NCBI RefSeq assembly: GCF_018598585.1
Contig: NZ_JAHESD010000001.1
Location: forward strand, 1-64,000
DNA length: 64,000 nucleotides
Direction: 5' to 3'
From: Chryseosolibacter indicum
Lineage (GTDB): Bacteria > Bacteroidota > Bacteroidia > Cytophagales > Cyclobacteriaceae
Shown: positions 18,555-28,453 of the stretch, piece by piece
Layout of the letters: the number at the start of each line of letters is the position of its first letter
Numbering within the stretch: the stretch's first letter is position 1
Program-made: the position numbers and the translations under genes
Notes under the pieces: model-generated
The model's database searches: none
What the model saw: the letters and a program-made list of their open reading frames with translations, nothing else
Told to the model about the DNA's origin: nothing

Positions 18555-19430
18555 ATGAAAGTAGCAATTATTATCAGTACCTATAATTCTCCTCTTTGGC
18601 TTGAAAAAGTTTTGTGGGGGTATGCCTATCAAAATTTTAAGGATTTTTCTATTACTATAGCCGATGATGGCTCGGGACCTGAAACAAAGCAACTGATTAA
18701 TCAAATGAGAGATATGACCGGCATGTCTATTGATCATGTTTGGCATGAACATAAAGGGTATCGAAGGCAGACTATTCTTAATAAGGCTATTATTGAAAGT
18801 AAAGCCGATTACCTGATATTTACGGACGGCGACTGTATTCCACGTGCGGATTTTGTGAAGGTACATATCGAGCAAGCCGAAAAGGGACGGTTTCTTTCAG
18901 GTGGGTATTGCAAAATATCCATGAAATTAAGTGAAACAATTGGAATTAAAGATGTACAAAGTCAACTCTGTTTTAATCTTTCCTGGTTAAAGTCTATTGA
19001 TAAAGTAAAAGCTGCTCCATCAAGGAAATTGTGGGCCAAAGGAGGTATAGCTAATTTTTTAGACTATATAACACCAACAAAACCTACTTTCAATAATTGT
19101 AACTCTTCCGCCTGGAGAGAAGATATCCTCGCTGTCAAAGGTTATGATGAAAGAATGAAATATGGTGGCTCCGATAGGGAAATTGGAGAAAGACTTACAA
19201 ACTATGGAGTTAAAGGGAAGCAGATTCGGCATAGAGCAATTGTTTTGCACCTCGATCACGAGAGAGGGTATAAAACTAAAGAGTCTATAGAAGCTAATTT
19301 AGCTATTAGAAAAAACACCAGGAAGAATAATATTACTGAAACTCCTTTCGGAATCAAGCAGCGTCAAAATACTGAAGAGCTTGTAACAACCGTTCAGGCC
19401 GAGAAAAATTCGGCACTACCAACTTTGTAG
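18555..19430 (+). CDS. Glycosyltransferase family 2 with galactosyltransferase-like C-terminal part
   Basis: A 291-residue enzyme opening KVAIIISTYNSPLWLEKVL, with the metal site FTDGDCIPRADF (TDGD) near residue 92. Its second half NNCNSSAWREDILAVKGYDERM-like region resembles the GT7 C-terminal domain found in many GT2 proteins and includes GGSDREIGERL. Last gene of the cluster; its stop overlaps by 15 bp the end of the convergent maf gene. Confidence 0.9.
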   Translation: MKVAIIISTYNSPLWLEKVLWGYAYQNFKDFSITIADDGSGPETKQLINQMRDMTGMSIDHVWHEHKGYRRQTILNKAIIESKADYLIFTDGDCIPRADFVKVHIEQAEKGRFLSGGYCKISMKLSETIGIKDVQSQLCFNLSWLKSIDKVKAAPSRKLWAKGGIANFLDYITPTKPTFNNCNSSAWREDILAVKGYDERMKYGGSDREIGERLTNYGVKGKQIRHRAIVLHLDHERGYKTKESIEANLAIRKNTRKNNITETPFGIKQRQNTEELVTTVQAEKNSALPTL

Positions 19431-19985
19431 GTGCTGGTAAATTTTATGAACAGGTAATCCCATTACATTAAAGTAAGAGCCTGATATTTTTTCTATGGCT
19501 GTCATGCCTATCCAATCTTGGGCGCCATATGCCCCGGCTTTATCGAAGGGGTGGTAGTTATCTACATAATAAAGAATTTCACTTTCGCTAAGCGACCTGA
19601 ACGTGACTTCTGTTGTATCATCAAAGCTTTCTTCTTTTTCTTTTGATAGGATGCAAACACCTGTTATTACCAGGTGTGTTCTTCCTGATAACTGCTTCAG
19701 CATTTCAATAGCTTCACTTCTGTCTTGAGGTTTATTAAGGATTCTATTGAAAAGAACCACGACAGTGTCGGCAGTGACCACTATTTCTTCATGGATTTTT
19801 AACCTGAAGTACTCCGCCTTTTTCATGGCGAGGAAACGTGCTACCTGATCTACCGGCATATCGGCAGGGAACGACTCATCTGAGTCTGGCTTTTCTATTG
19901 TAAACTCAAATCCTGATTCCTTCATGAGGTATTGCCTTCTCGGTGAAGTTGAGGCAAGGACAATGGGTCTGTTTATTTTTTTCAT
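19416..19985 (-). CDS. maf: Maf family nucleotide pyrophosphatase
   Basis: Maf proteins hydrolyse non-canonical or modified nucleoside triphosphates (dTTP/UTP class) and have been linked to septum control. The start at 19985 gives 189 residues beginning KKINRPIVLASTSPRRQYL, the family signature SxSPRR; a longer in-frame ATG at 20054 would lie inside the DUF1015 gene upstream. TADTVV near residue 70 and the KPQDRSEAIEML motif hold the catalytic Asp and Lys. It begins 5 bp after the DUF1015 stop, so they are probably one operon, and is convergent with the glycosyltransferase cluster. Confidence 0.93.
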   Translation of the reverse strand: MKKINRPIVLASTSPRRQYLMKESGFEFTIEKPDSDESFPADMPVDQVARFLAMKKAEYFRLKIHEEIVVTADTVVVLFNRILNKPQDRSEAIEMLKQLSGRTHLVITGVCILSKEKEESFDDTTEVTFRSLSESEILYYVDNYHPFDKAGAYGAQDWIGMTAIEKISGSYFNVMGLPVHKIYQHLQSW

Positions 19986-19989
19986 GATA

Positions 19990-21291
19990 CTAGAAAGGCG
20001 AGTAGATAGGGCTTGTAAATTCTTCTTCTTTAATCGAACTATAAAGAAAACCACAAATAACTTTTGGATAGAAGTATGTGGACTTCTGAGGCATTGTGTA
20101 GCCGCTGTGACATACCTGCTTTACTTCTTCAATGGAAACTTCATTTGTGATTATCGCCATTTGGGCTTCATTTTGAATTACTTTCTTAAGACAATCTGAA
20201 AAGCTTCTATCGAAGCTTATATGTTCTGATTGACGTTGATCTTTTCCTGGAATCCCCAGCGCTTTCTCAATGATAAAGTAGTGCATTACAGTAAGATCGA
20301 GTCTTCTTACTTCTTTAGGAAACGGCCATCGTAATTTTTCTATGGCTTCCGGTTTTAATCGTACTTTATAAGCATTCTCTTTGAAGAGAAGTCCGAATGC
20401 CCATTGTTTACCTGCTATTGTTTCATTTAATATGGTACTATCATCTACGGGTTTAATTATAAAGTCTTCCTGTAGCCTATTAATAATTTCATCTTCATTG
20501 AAGGAAGGAAGACTGTTTATAAGACGATGTGTGGGTAGAATTCTCAGATCATCTGATTCTGTATTTGTGAAGTACATCAGATGATAGTTAAAACCTTCGT
20601 CACCTTTAGCGTCTTGACTTTTTTCAAGCATTCTTTTCCTATAAACAAGAGAGCTTTCATACCGATGATGCCCATCAGCAAGAATGATTGTTTTGTCCTG
20701 AATAAAATCAATAAAGCGAGTGATGGCATGTCCATCGTGTATTACAGCAAGAACGTCCCTTACTCCTTGGTAATCTTCTGTTTCGTAAATGGGTGCAAGG
20801 ATGGCTTCATCCATATACTTCTCCAGCTCAAAGTTCTGATCGGAATAAAGGCCATGGGTAGGGCTGGAGTGAAATTGCGTTTTTTCAAGTAACGCGATTC
20901 TGTCGTTAACTGCCGTTGGTATGGTGTTCTCGTGGCGAAGGATTACATTTTCATTCCAGTCGTAAGCTTTAATATGACAGATGAAACCTTTTCGGCAATA
21001 CTCCTTAGGTGATCCGCTCATTCTGAAGTATTGATAGTACACATATATCGCCGGCAATTTATCCTGAAGAATTATTCCATCTGCTTTCCAACGTTCTAAT
21101 AATTCATAAGCGCGTTGTGATGGATCAGGCCCTTCAGGAACAGAGATATGTATACTGTTAAAATCGTTTTGATATAACGCTTTTCTCTGCTTGTCTGATA
21201 CAACATCAAATAGGGGTGAAGTAAGATCTCCAATGTTTTTTGAAAGCTCACTATTGTAACGCCAAGCACGAATAGGTTTTATTTCTGCCAT
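19990..21291 (-). CDS. DUF1015 family protein
   Basis: A 433-residue protein of the DUF1015 family, recognisable by the opening IKPIRAWRYN, the DVVSDKQRKALYQ segment, FIQDKTIILADGHHRYESSL and the LPTHRLI motif. The HHRYE and D-G-H residues suggest a metal- or phosphate-handling fold, but no activity is known. In many genomes DUF1015 neighbours serine biosynthesis genes; here it precedes maf and follows the biotin carboxylase by 30 bp. Confidence 0.9.
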   Translation of the reverse strand: MAEIKPIRAWRYNSELSKNIGDLTSPLFDVVSDKQRKALYQNDFNSIHISVPEGPDPSQRAYELLERWKADGIILQDKLPAIYVYYQYFRMSGSPKEYCRKGFICHIKAYDWNENVILRHENTIPTAVNDRIALLEKTQFHSSPTHGLYSDQNFELEKYMDEAILAPIYETEDYQGVRDVLAVIHDGHAITRFIDFIQDKTIILADGHHRYESSLVYRKRMLEKSQDAKGDEGFNYHLMYFTNTESDDLRILPTHRLINSLPSFNEDEIINRLQEDFIIKPVDDSTILNETIAGKQWAFGLLFKENAYKVRLKPEAIEKLRWPFPKEVRRLDLTVMHYFIIEKALGIPGKDQRQSEHISFDRSFSDCLKKVIQNEAQMAIITNEVSIEEVKQVCHSGYTMPQKSTYFYPKVICGFLYSSIKEEEFTSPIYSPF

Positions 21292-21321
21292 GTGATGTCT
21301 AATTCGAAAAAGGATTATGAA

Positions 21322-22812
21322 TTAAGCCAACCTGTTTTTTCGCCATGAAGACACTGGCTGAATTTCTGGTTTCAAAACTTCTTCTTTCTTTGTTGATACC
21401 ATTGAAGATGCAACGAGTGCTGCTATCATAGCCTCTTCCTTAACCTCTTCTTTTTCGAGTACTCCCGGCTTGAAATAGTTTTCTACAAAGCGCGTATCAA
21501 AATTGCCTGACCGAAAAGCATTGTGTTGCATAACAAACCGGCAGAAACCGAGAGTTGTCTCCAGACCTGTTATTTCGTATTCGTTTATGGCCCTTATCAT
21601 CTTTTCGATGGCCGCCTCACGGCTCTCTGCATGACAGATTAGTTTGGCAATCATCGGATCGTAATAGAAAGGAATTTCCATGCCTTGCTCAAACCCATCG
21701 TCTACCCTTATACCATGGCCTTGTGGCCTTTTATATGTCTGAAGTTTTCCAATATCAGGCAGAAAGTTGTTGTTAGGATCTTCCGCATACACTCTTGCTT
21801 CAACAGCATGACCGTTTATCTTTAACTCCTCCTGTTTGAAAGGTATCTTTTCTCCTTCTGCTACTTTAATTTGGAGCTTTACCAGGTCTAATCCAGTAAC
21901 ACATTCAGTAACGGGGTGCTCCACCTGTAACCTTGTATTCATTTCCAGGAAGTAGAATTCGAGATTTTCGTCAAGGATGAATTCAACAGTACCGGCACCA
22001 TAGTAGCCACACGACTTTGCCACATTAATGGCGGCTTCTCCCATTGCTTTTCTCTTCTCTGCAGTTAGAACAGAAGAGGGTGCTTCTTCTATTACTTTCT
22101 GATGTCTTCGTTGAATAGAACACTCGCGCTCAAAAAGATGAACAACGTTACCGTGCTTATCTCCGAAAATCTGAAACTCAATATGACGTGGTTTAGTAAT
22201 GTATTTTTCAATAAACACAGAGCCATCACCAAAGGCAGAAGTAGCTTCACTTACCGCTCTTTCCATGTGTTCCTGAAAAGATGCTTCATCATTAACAATG
22301 CGCATCCCTTTGCCGCCACCACCGGCACTTGCTTTAATTAATACCGGATAGCCGATCTTTTTTGCAATGGCTTTCGCTTCATCAATATTTGTAATTGGCT
22401 CACTTGTTCCTGGTACGAGTGGCACATTAAATTTAGCAACTGCAGCTTTTGCAGCCAACTTGCTTCCCATTAATTCTATCGCGGGGGCTGAAGGACCAAT
22501 GAATATTAATCCGGCTTCGTCTACCAGTTTTGCGAAATCTTCATTCTCAGAAAGAAAGCCATAGCCAGGATGGATGGCATCTGCTTTCGTAACCTTTGCT
22601 GCTTCAATGATCTTTTCCATTTTCAGGTAAGATTCTGAGGAAGGAGGAGGACCAATACAAATAGCCTCATCAGCATACCGAACATGAAGCGCTGATCTAT
22701 CTGCCTCACTAAAAACGGCGACAGTTTTGATGCCCATTTCTTTGGCGGATCTCATAACGCGCAGTGCAATCTCTCCTCGATTAGCAACAAGTATTTTCTG
22801 TATTTTCGGCAT
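21322..22812 (-). CDS. accC: Biotin carboxylase subunit of an acyl-CoA carboxylase
   Basis: Carboxylates biotin on its carrier protein with ATP and bicarbonate. Started at 22812 (PKIQKILVANRGEIALRVM) it has 496 residues; the ATG at 22860 adds 16 atypical residues. The ATP-grasp motif KASAGGGGKGMR, the ECSIQRRHQKVIEEAPS stretch and EMNTRLQVEHPVTE are intact. A ~45-residue charged tail (KEEVKEEAMIAALVASS...) extends beyond the AccC core; such tails are usual in the propionyl/acyl-CoA carboxylases of this phylum, so it may belong to that enzyme rather than fatty-acid AccC. No carrier or carboxyltransferase gene is adjacent. Confidence 0.92.
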   Translation of the reverse strand: MPKIQKILVANRGEIALRVMRSAKEMGIKTVAVFSEADRSALHVRYADEAICIGPPPSSESYLKMEKIIEAAKVTKADAIHPGYGFLSENEDFAKLVDEAGLIFIGPSAPAIELMGSKLAAKAAVAKFNVPLVPGTSEPITNIDEAKAIAKKIGYPVLIKASAGGGGKGMRIVNDEASFQEHMERAVSEATSAFGDGSVFIEKYITKPRHIEFQIFGDKHGNVVHLFERECSIQRRHQKVIEEAPSSVLTAEKRKAMGEAAINVAKSCGYYGAGTVEFILDENLEFYFLEMNTRLQVEHPVTECVTGLDLVKLQIKVAEGEKIPFKQEELKINGHAVEARVYAEDPNNNFLPDIGKLQTYKRPQGHGIRVDDGFEQGMEIPFYYDPMIAKLICHAESREAAIEKMIRAINEYEITGLETTLGFCRFVMQHNAFRSGNFDTRFVENYFKPGVLEKEEVKEEAMIAALVASSMVSTKKEEVLKPEIQPVSSWRKNRLA

Positions 22813-22906
22813 GGCTCTAAGGTTACCTGCAATGCTAGCGATAATTTGCCTTGCTGCCAAGTAAGCTAAATGTTGTAAAAGAAAAATTCCTTGATACTTT
22901 TTTCTT

Positions 22907-22914
22907 TATTTTTG
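22907..22914 (+). promoter_or_regulatory. -7 promoter element of Bacteroidota type
   Basis: TATTTTTG fits the Bacteroidota sigma-A -7 consensus TAnnTTTG. It lies 27 bp before the ATG at 22941, giving a leader of about 20 nt. I see no clear -33 TTTG at the proper spacing. Confidence 0.45.
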
Positions 22915-22940
22915 CGGGAATTAACAATTGAAACCTAGCA

Positions 22941-24197
22941 ATGGTAGACTTATTTGACAAGCTGAAAATGGAAGCGGGCCCTTTGGCCAAATATTCTCAT
23001 CTTCCTGATGACTATTTCTTTTTTCCTAAACTAGAAGGCGAAATCGGCCCTCGTATGAGGTTTAACGGGAAAGATGTATTGAACTGGAGCCTCAACAATT
23101 ATCTCGGACTTGCTAATCATCCTGAAGTACGCAAGGCTGATGCCGATGCTGCTGCTAAGTATGGTATGGCAGTGCCAATGGGCGCGCGTATGATGTCAGG
23201 TAATTCAGTAAATCACTTGGAATTTGAGCGTCAGCTGGCAGATTTTGTTAAGAAGGAAGATGTTATGCTTCTTAACTTCGGATATCAAGGCGTAGTTTCA
23301 ATTATTGATGCTTTGGTTGATCGTAAAGATGTTATTGTGTATGATGCAGAATCTCATGCCTGTATTATAGATGGTGTTCGCCTTCATATGGGTAAACGCT
23401 TTGTGTATACACACAATGACATGGATAGTCTTGAGAAGCAGCTTCAGCGTGCTACCAAACTAGCTGATGAAACAGGAGGTGGTATTCTTGTTATTACCGA
23501 AGGTGTTTTTGGAATGTCAGGAAAGCAGGGCGACCTAAAAGGCGTTTGTGAACTGAAGAAAAAATATAACTTCCGTCTGTTTGTTGATGATGCCCATGGT
23601 TTCGGGACAATGGGTAAAACAGGAGCTGGTACTGCTGAAGAACAGGGAGTGCAAGATCAGGTAGATCTTTACTTTTCAACATTTGCTAAGTCGATGGCAA
23701 GCATTGGTGCCTTTGTTGCGGGTGACAAGAGAATCTTGAAATATTTGCGTTATAGTGTAAGATCACAGATCTATGCTAAGAGCCTTCCTATGCCGTTAGT
23801 TATTGGGGGAATGAAACGTCTCGAACTACTTAAGTCAAAGCCTGAGCTACGTGAGAATCTTTGGAAGATTACCAACGCTGTTCAGAACGGTTTAAGAGAA
23901 AGAGGATTCACTTTAGGTAATACAACATCGCCAGTTACTCCGGTACTGTTTAAGGGAGGAGTAGGTGAAGCGGCTAACATGTCAATGGATCTTCGTGAGA
24001 ACTACAATATATTCTGCTCTGTTGTTATCTATCCTGTTGTACCTAAGGATGTTATCATGTTCAGAATTATCCCTACGGCAGTGCATACACTTGCTGATGT
24101 AGAGGAGACATTAACAGCCTTTTCTAAGCTTAAAACCAAGCTTGATAGTGGTTTTTACAAAGAAGAAGTATTGGTATCAGTAACTAAAGGCGTTTAA
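22941..24197 (+). CDS. PLP-dependent alpha-oxoamine synthase (serine palmitoyltransferase/KBL-like)
   Basis: A 418-residue fold-type I PLP enzyme of the group that condenses amino acids with acyl-CoA (SPT, KBL, BioF). Ser/His region AESHACIIDG (His139 stacks PLP), VDDAHGFGTMG (Asp216/217), and the Schiff-base Lys250 in STFAKSMASIGAF are in order. NWSLNNYLGLANHPEVRKA is the substrate-binding start. In Bacteroidota such enzymes make 3-ketosphinganine for sphingolipids or similar sulfonolipid/flavolipid precursors; which one cannot be told here. The stop codon lies inside the terminator hairpin. Confidence 0.88.
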   Translation: MVDLFDKLKMEAGPLAKYSHLPDDYFFFPKLEGEIGPRMRFNGKDVLNWSLNNYLGLANHPEVRKADADAAAKYGMAVPMGARMMSGNSVNHLEFERQLADFVKKEDVMLLNFGYQGVVSIIDALVDRKDVIVYDAESHACIIDGVRLHMGKRFVYTHNDMDSLEKQLQRATKLADETGGGILVITEGVFGMSGKQGDLKGVCELKKKYNFRLFVDDAHGFGTMGKTGAGTAEEQGVQDQVDLYFSTFAKSMASIGAFVAGDKRILKYLRYSVRSQIYAKSLPMPLVIGGMKRLELLKSKPELRENLWKITNAVQNGLRERGFTLGNTTSPVTPVLFKGGVGEAANMSMDLRENYNIFCSVVIYPVVPKDVIMFRIIPTAVHTLADVEETLTAFSKLKTKLDSGFYKEEVLVSVTKGV

Positions 24198-24212
24198 AAA
24201 AAACGCCTTTTT
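24186..24212 (+). terminator. Rho-independent terminator overlapping the stop codon
   Basis: Stem aaaggcgttt / aaacgccttt with loop aaaaa, followed by T residues. The left arm includes the last two codons and part of the stop codon of the alpha-oxoamine synthase gene. Confidence 0.85.
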
Positions 24213-24283
24213 GAGTTGTTTTTTGAGGTTTTTATTTAATTTGGCAAAGGAAAACTAATTTTTCAATTTAAAAACCTAATACA

Positions 24284-24463
24284 ATGCAAAAATTTGAAGA
24301 GCTCAAAAACCTCATTGCTTCACTAGAAGGTGATGCGGACAAGTTTTATAACAAGGGCAATAGCGCTGCTGGTACCCGCGTAAGAAAGGGCATGCAGGAC
24401 CTTAAAAACTTGGCTCAGGCAATCAGAGCGGAAGTACAAGAGCTTAAAAACAAGGCATCCTAA
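24284..24463 (+). CDS. Small histone H1-like protein (Hc1 type)
   Basis: A 59-residue Lys-rich helical protein starting QKFEELKNLIASLEGDADK and containing GNSAAGTRVRKGMQDL, which matches the Hc1-like 'histone H1' family widespread in Bacteroidota. Such proteins are thought to bind DNA as nucleoid proteins. It stands alone between two terminators with a short leader, the sign of an independently expressed, probably abundant transcript. Recognition is from the conserved middle motif; it was found by reading the sequence because it is shorter than typical ORF cut-offs. Confidence 0.85.
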   Translation: MQKFEELKNLIASLEGDADKFYNKGNSAAGTRVRKGMQDLKNLAQAIRAEVQELKNKAS

Positions 24464-24490
24464 GCCTGCTTTCAAGTTTTTTAAAGCATA

Positions 24491-24525
24491 AAAAAAGGAT
24501 AACCATTTATAGGTTATCCTTTTTT
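24491..24525 (+). terminator. Strong hairpin terminator after the Hc1-like gene
   Basis: A perfect 14-bp stem (aaaaaaggataacc / ggttatcctttttt) with loop atttata, ending in a T run. It lies 27 bp after the Hc1-like stop codon and could work in both directions because the left arm begins with six A. Confidence 0.92.
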
Positions 24526-24841
24526 GTTTAGACCTTATGTTAATCCAGGCTAAACCCTTCTCTTTTACAGGAAGATTCTTAAACTGGATCCTTTAAATCC
24601 TTCTTATGGCTTATGACTAAGTATTATGGCTACATTGTACAGTCTCCCTGCACTCTTTCTACAGTCTCCCTGCAGTCTTTCACAGCCCTTAGATAATGAA
24701 TTAGCAGAAAATAAAATTGGACGCTTACGGAAATTGAAGATACTAAACAGCCGTAAAAAACGGAAGTAGAACCTATCTAAATATTTATCGAAAAATGATT
24801 AAAAGAACCTTGTCTACTAAAAGATAAAAGACCGGTTCTCC
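24526..24841. other. Intergenic region with a short tandem repeat
   Basis: About 315 bp between the Hc1-like terminator and the end of dapA. The only structure I see is the 22-bp tandem repeat at 24639-24682. No ORF of sensible length or other hairpin stands out. Confidence 0.6.
24639..24682. repeat. 22-bp tandem direct repeat
   Basis: Two adjacent 22-bp units (acagtctccctgcactcttt + ct, then acagtctccctgcagtcttt + ca) differ at two positions, and a third copy starts with cacag before decaying. No function is apparent. Confidence 0.75.
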
Positions 24842-25705
24842 TTAAACCATCGCGTTTGAAATCTTTTTGCTTAACGCAGATGAGGCCTTCGCCAACGGTA
24901 ATCGTACAGCCGCAGAACAAATTTCCAGTTGAGACAAAAGCTCTTTAAGACCTACGGGATTCCCCTCTTCATACATCGGGCCATTCACTTCAAGCAGCTT
25001 AAACAATTCCTGACTTGCTTTGCCATAATCTCCTGAGAATGAGAAGTCTTTCATCTTTCTGAAAATTACCGGATAAGCATTAGCCAGAACAGAAATTACG
25101 CCCTTGCCGCCAATTGAGTAGATAGGTACAGTAAGCATATCATCTCCAGAAATCAGGAGGAAATCTTTCGGAGCATATTTTGCAATTCGCATGCATTGCT
25201 CCAGGTTTCCGGAAGCCTCTTTAATGCCGATAATGTTCTTGTGCTCCGCAAGACGCAGGGTAGTCTCAGCTGTGACATTTGATGCCGTTCTTCCTGGCAC
25301 GTTATACAAAATAACAGGAACAGGAGAAGCATCAGCAATGGCTTTAAAATGCTGGTATATTCCTTCCTGTGATGGCTTGTTGTAATATGGGCTTACGGAT
25401 AAAATAGCGGTTACTCCCCCTAAATCCGTTTCCTTCAGCGCATCAAGAATTTCCTGGGTATTGTTACCCCCCAATCCGTAAACAATGGGTAATGCCTTTG
25501 TGTTGTTTGCCTTAACAAATTGCAGTATTGATTTTTTTTCTTCTTTAGATACAGTAGCAGATTCACCGGTTGTGCCCATTACAACGTAATAATCAACACC
25601 TTTTGCTGTGTGGCTTAAAAGTTTCTTTAAACCTTTATAATCCACTTCAAGCTTTTCCGTAAAAGGAGTGATGAGTGCTACACCTGTTCCAAATAGTTTT
25701 TTCAT
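24842..25705 (-). CDS. dapA: 4-hydroxy-tetrahydrodipicolinate synthase
   Basis: Condenses pyruvate with aspartate semialdehyde in the lysine/diaminopimelate pathway. A 287-residue TIM barrel with MGTTGES (43-49), Tyr134 in ILYNVPGRT and the Schiff-base Lys162 in GIKEASGN, all as in the family. The C terminus is slightly shorter than the E. coli enzyme. ligA and a small DUF6913-like gene lie upstream on the same strand. Confidence 0.97.
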   Translation of the reverse strand: MKKLFGTGVALITPFTEKLEVDYKGLKKLLSHTAKGVDYYVVMGTTGESATVSKEEKKSILQFVKANNTKALPIVYGLGGNNTQEILDALKETDLGGVTAILSVSPYYNKPSQEGIYQHFKAIADASPVPVILYNVPGRTASNVTAETTLRLAEHKNIIGIKEASGNLEQCMRIAKYAPKDFLLISGDDMLTVPIYSIGGKGVISVLANAYPVIFRKMKDFSFSGDYGKASQELFKLLEVNGPMYEEGNPVGLKELLSQLEICSAAVRLPLAKASSALSKKISNAMV

Positions 25706-25812
25706 TTCGGTAAATCAATAATTCTTTAAAATTGGGGTTCAAGTATAACTAAAAATCAGGTTTGTAAGTTGCTACTGATCAAGATAGTTAATGAGTTTAA
25801 TGAAATAATCAG

Positions 25813-26325
25813 TTAACGCAGGGTGGTTGTATATTTATAAATGTCTTCAATTAAAGCCTTAAGTCCACCATCTTGTTTAATCATAAGTTCAAAGTATGGC
25901 TCACCGCCTTCAAAGAATTTACCTACCCTGCATTTGGCTTTACTTTTGGCTAAGAGGTGTAGGGTGAACGGATTTGGGGCAGCGTCTAAATACAATAAAA
26001 AGTCGAACGGTATTTGCGCAAATCTATTGGCACTTTCTGATATTATACTTCCCCAGAAGTTAAGATCTTTCTCAGAAAAACAATCAAATAAGAATTCGTG
26101 GTTAGACATATCCTTGCGCAGGAACGTCATCACCTTTACATGTTTACCATCCTGTTCAAGCTTTTTTACAAACTCCTTAATTTCGTCATGCCTCGACTTG
26201 TCTTCAGCTGTAAAGACTATACCGATCAGGTCAGCTTGCGGGTAGGGGATGGTTGAACGTGAAGCAAGCCGTTGTTTAAGAAGTCTTTTGGTTTTGAATT
26301 TCAGAAGGTTATGACGCATGATCAA
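25813..26325 (-). CDS. DUF6913-like conserved protein of Bacteroidota
   Basis: A 170-residue, soluble-looking alpha/beta protein. It shows a basic N terminus (LLKFKTKRLLKQRL), a Rossmann-like IGIVFTAEDKSRHDEIKEF stretch, FLLYLDAAPNPFTLHLLAKSKA in the middle and YFELMIKQDGG near the end. The pattern fits a small family (DUF6913) found next to ligA and dapA in Cytophagales; the name is from memory and the function is unknown. It lies 13 bp downstream of ligA, so they are likely co-transcribed. Confidence 0.72.
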   Translation of the reverse strand: MIMRHNLLKFKTKRLLKQRLASRSTIPYPQADLIGIVFTAEDKSRHDEIKEFVKKLEQDGKHVKVMTFLRKDMSNHEFLFDCFSEKDLNFWGSIISESANRFAQIPFDFLLYLDAAPNPFTLHLLAKSKAKCRVGKFFEGGEPYFELMIKQDGGLKALIEDIYKYTTTLR

Positions 26326-26338
26326 AAGTAATAATTAC

Positions 26339-28357
<2,019 letters not shown>

Positions 28358-28372
28358 TTAAAAGCATAAAGT

Positions 28373-28431
28373 AAAAAAGCAGAAAGCCCAACGGACATTT
28401 TATTATGTTCCGTGTTGTACTTTCTGCTTTT
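28373..28431 (-). terminator. Terminator of the M1 peptidase gene
   Basis: Perfect 12-bp arms aaaagcagaaag (28375-28386) and ctttctgctttt (28420-28431) enclose a second imperfect hairpin; reading on the minus strand the stem is followed by six T. It sits between the M1 peptidase stop and the ligA start. Confidence 0.75.
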
Positions 28432-28453
28432 GCCCTTAAGCCCTGATGAGGCT

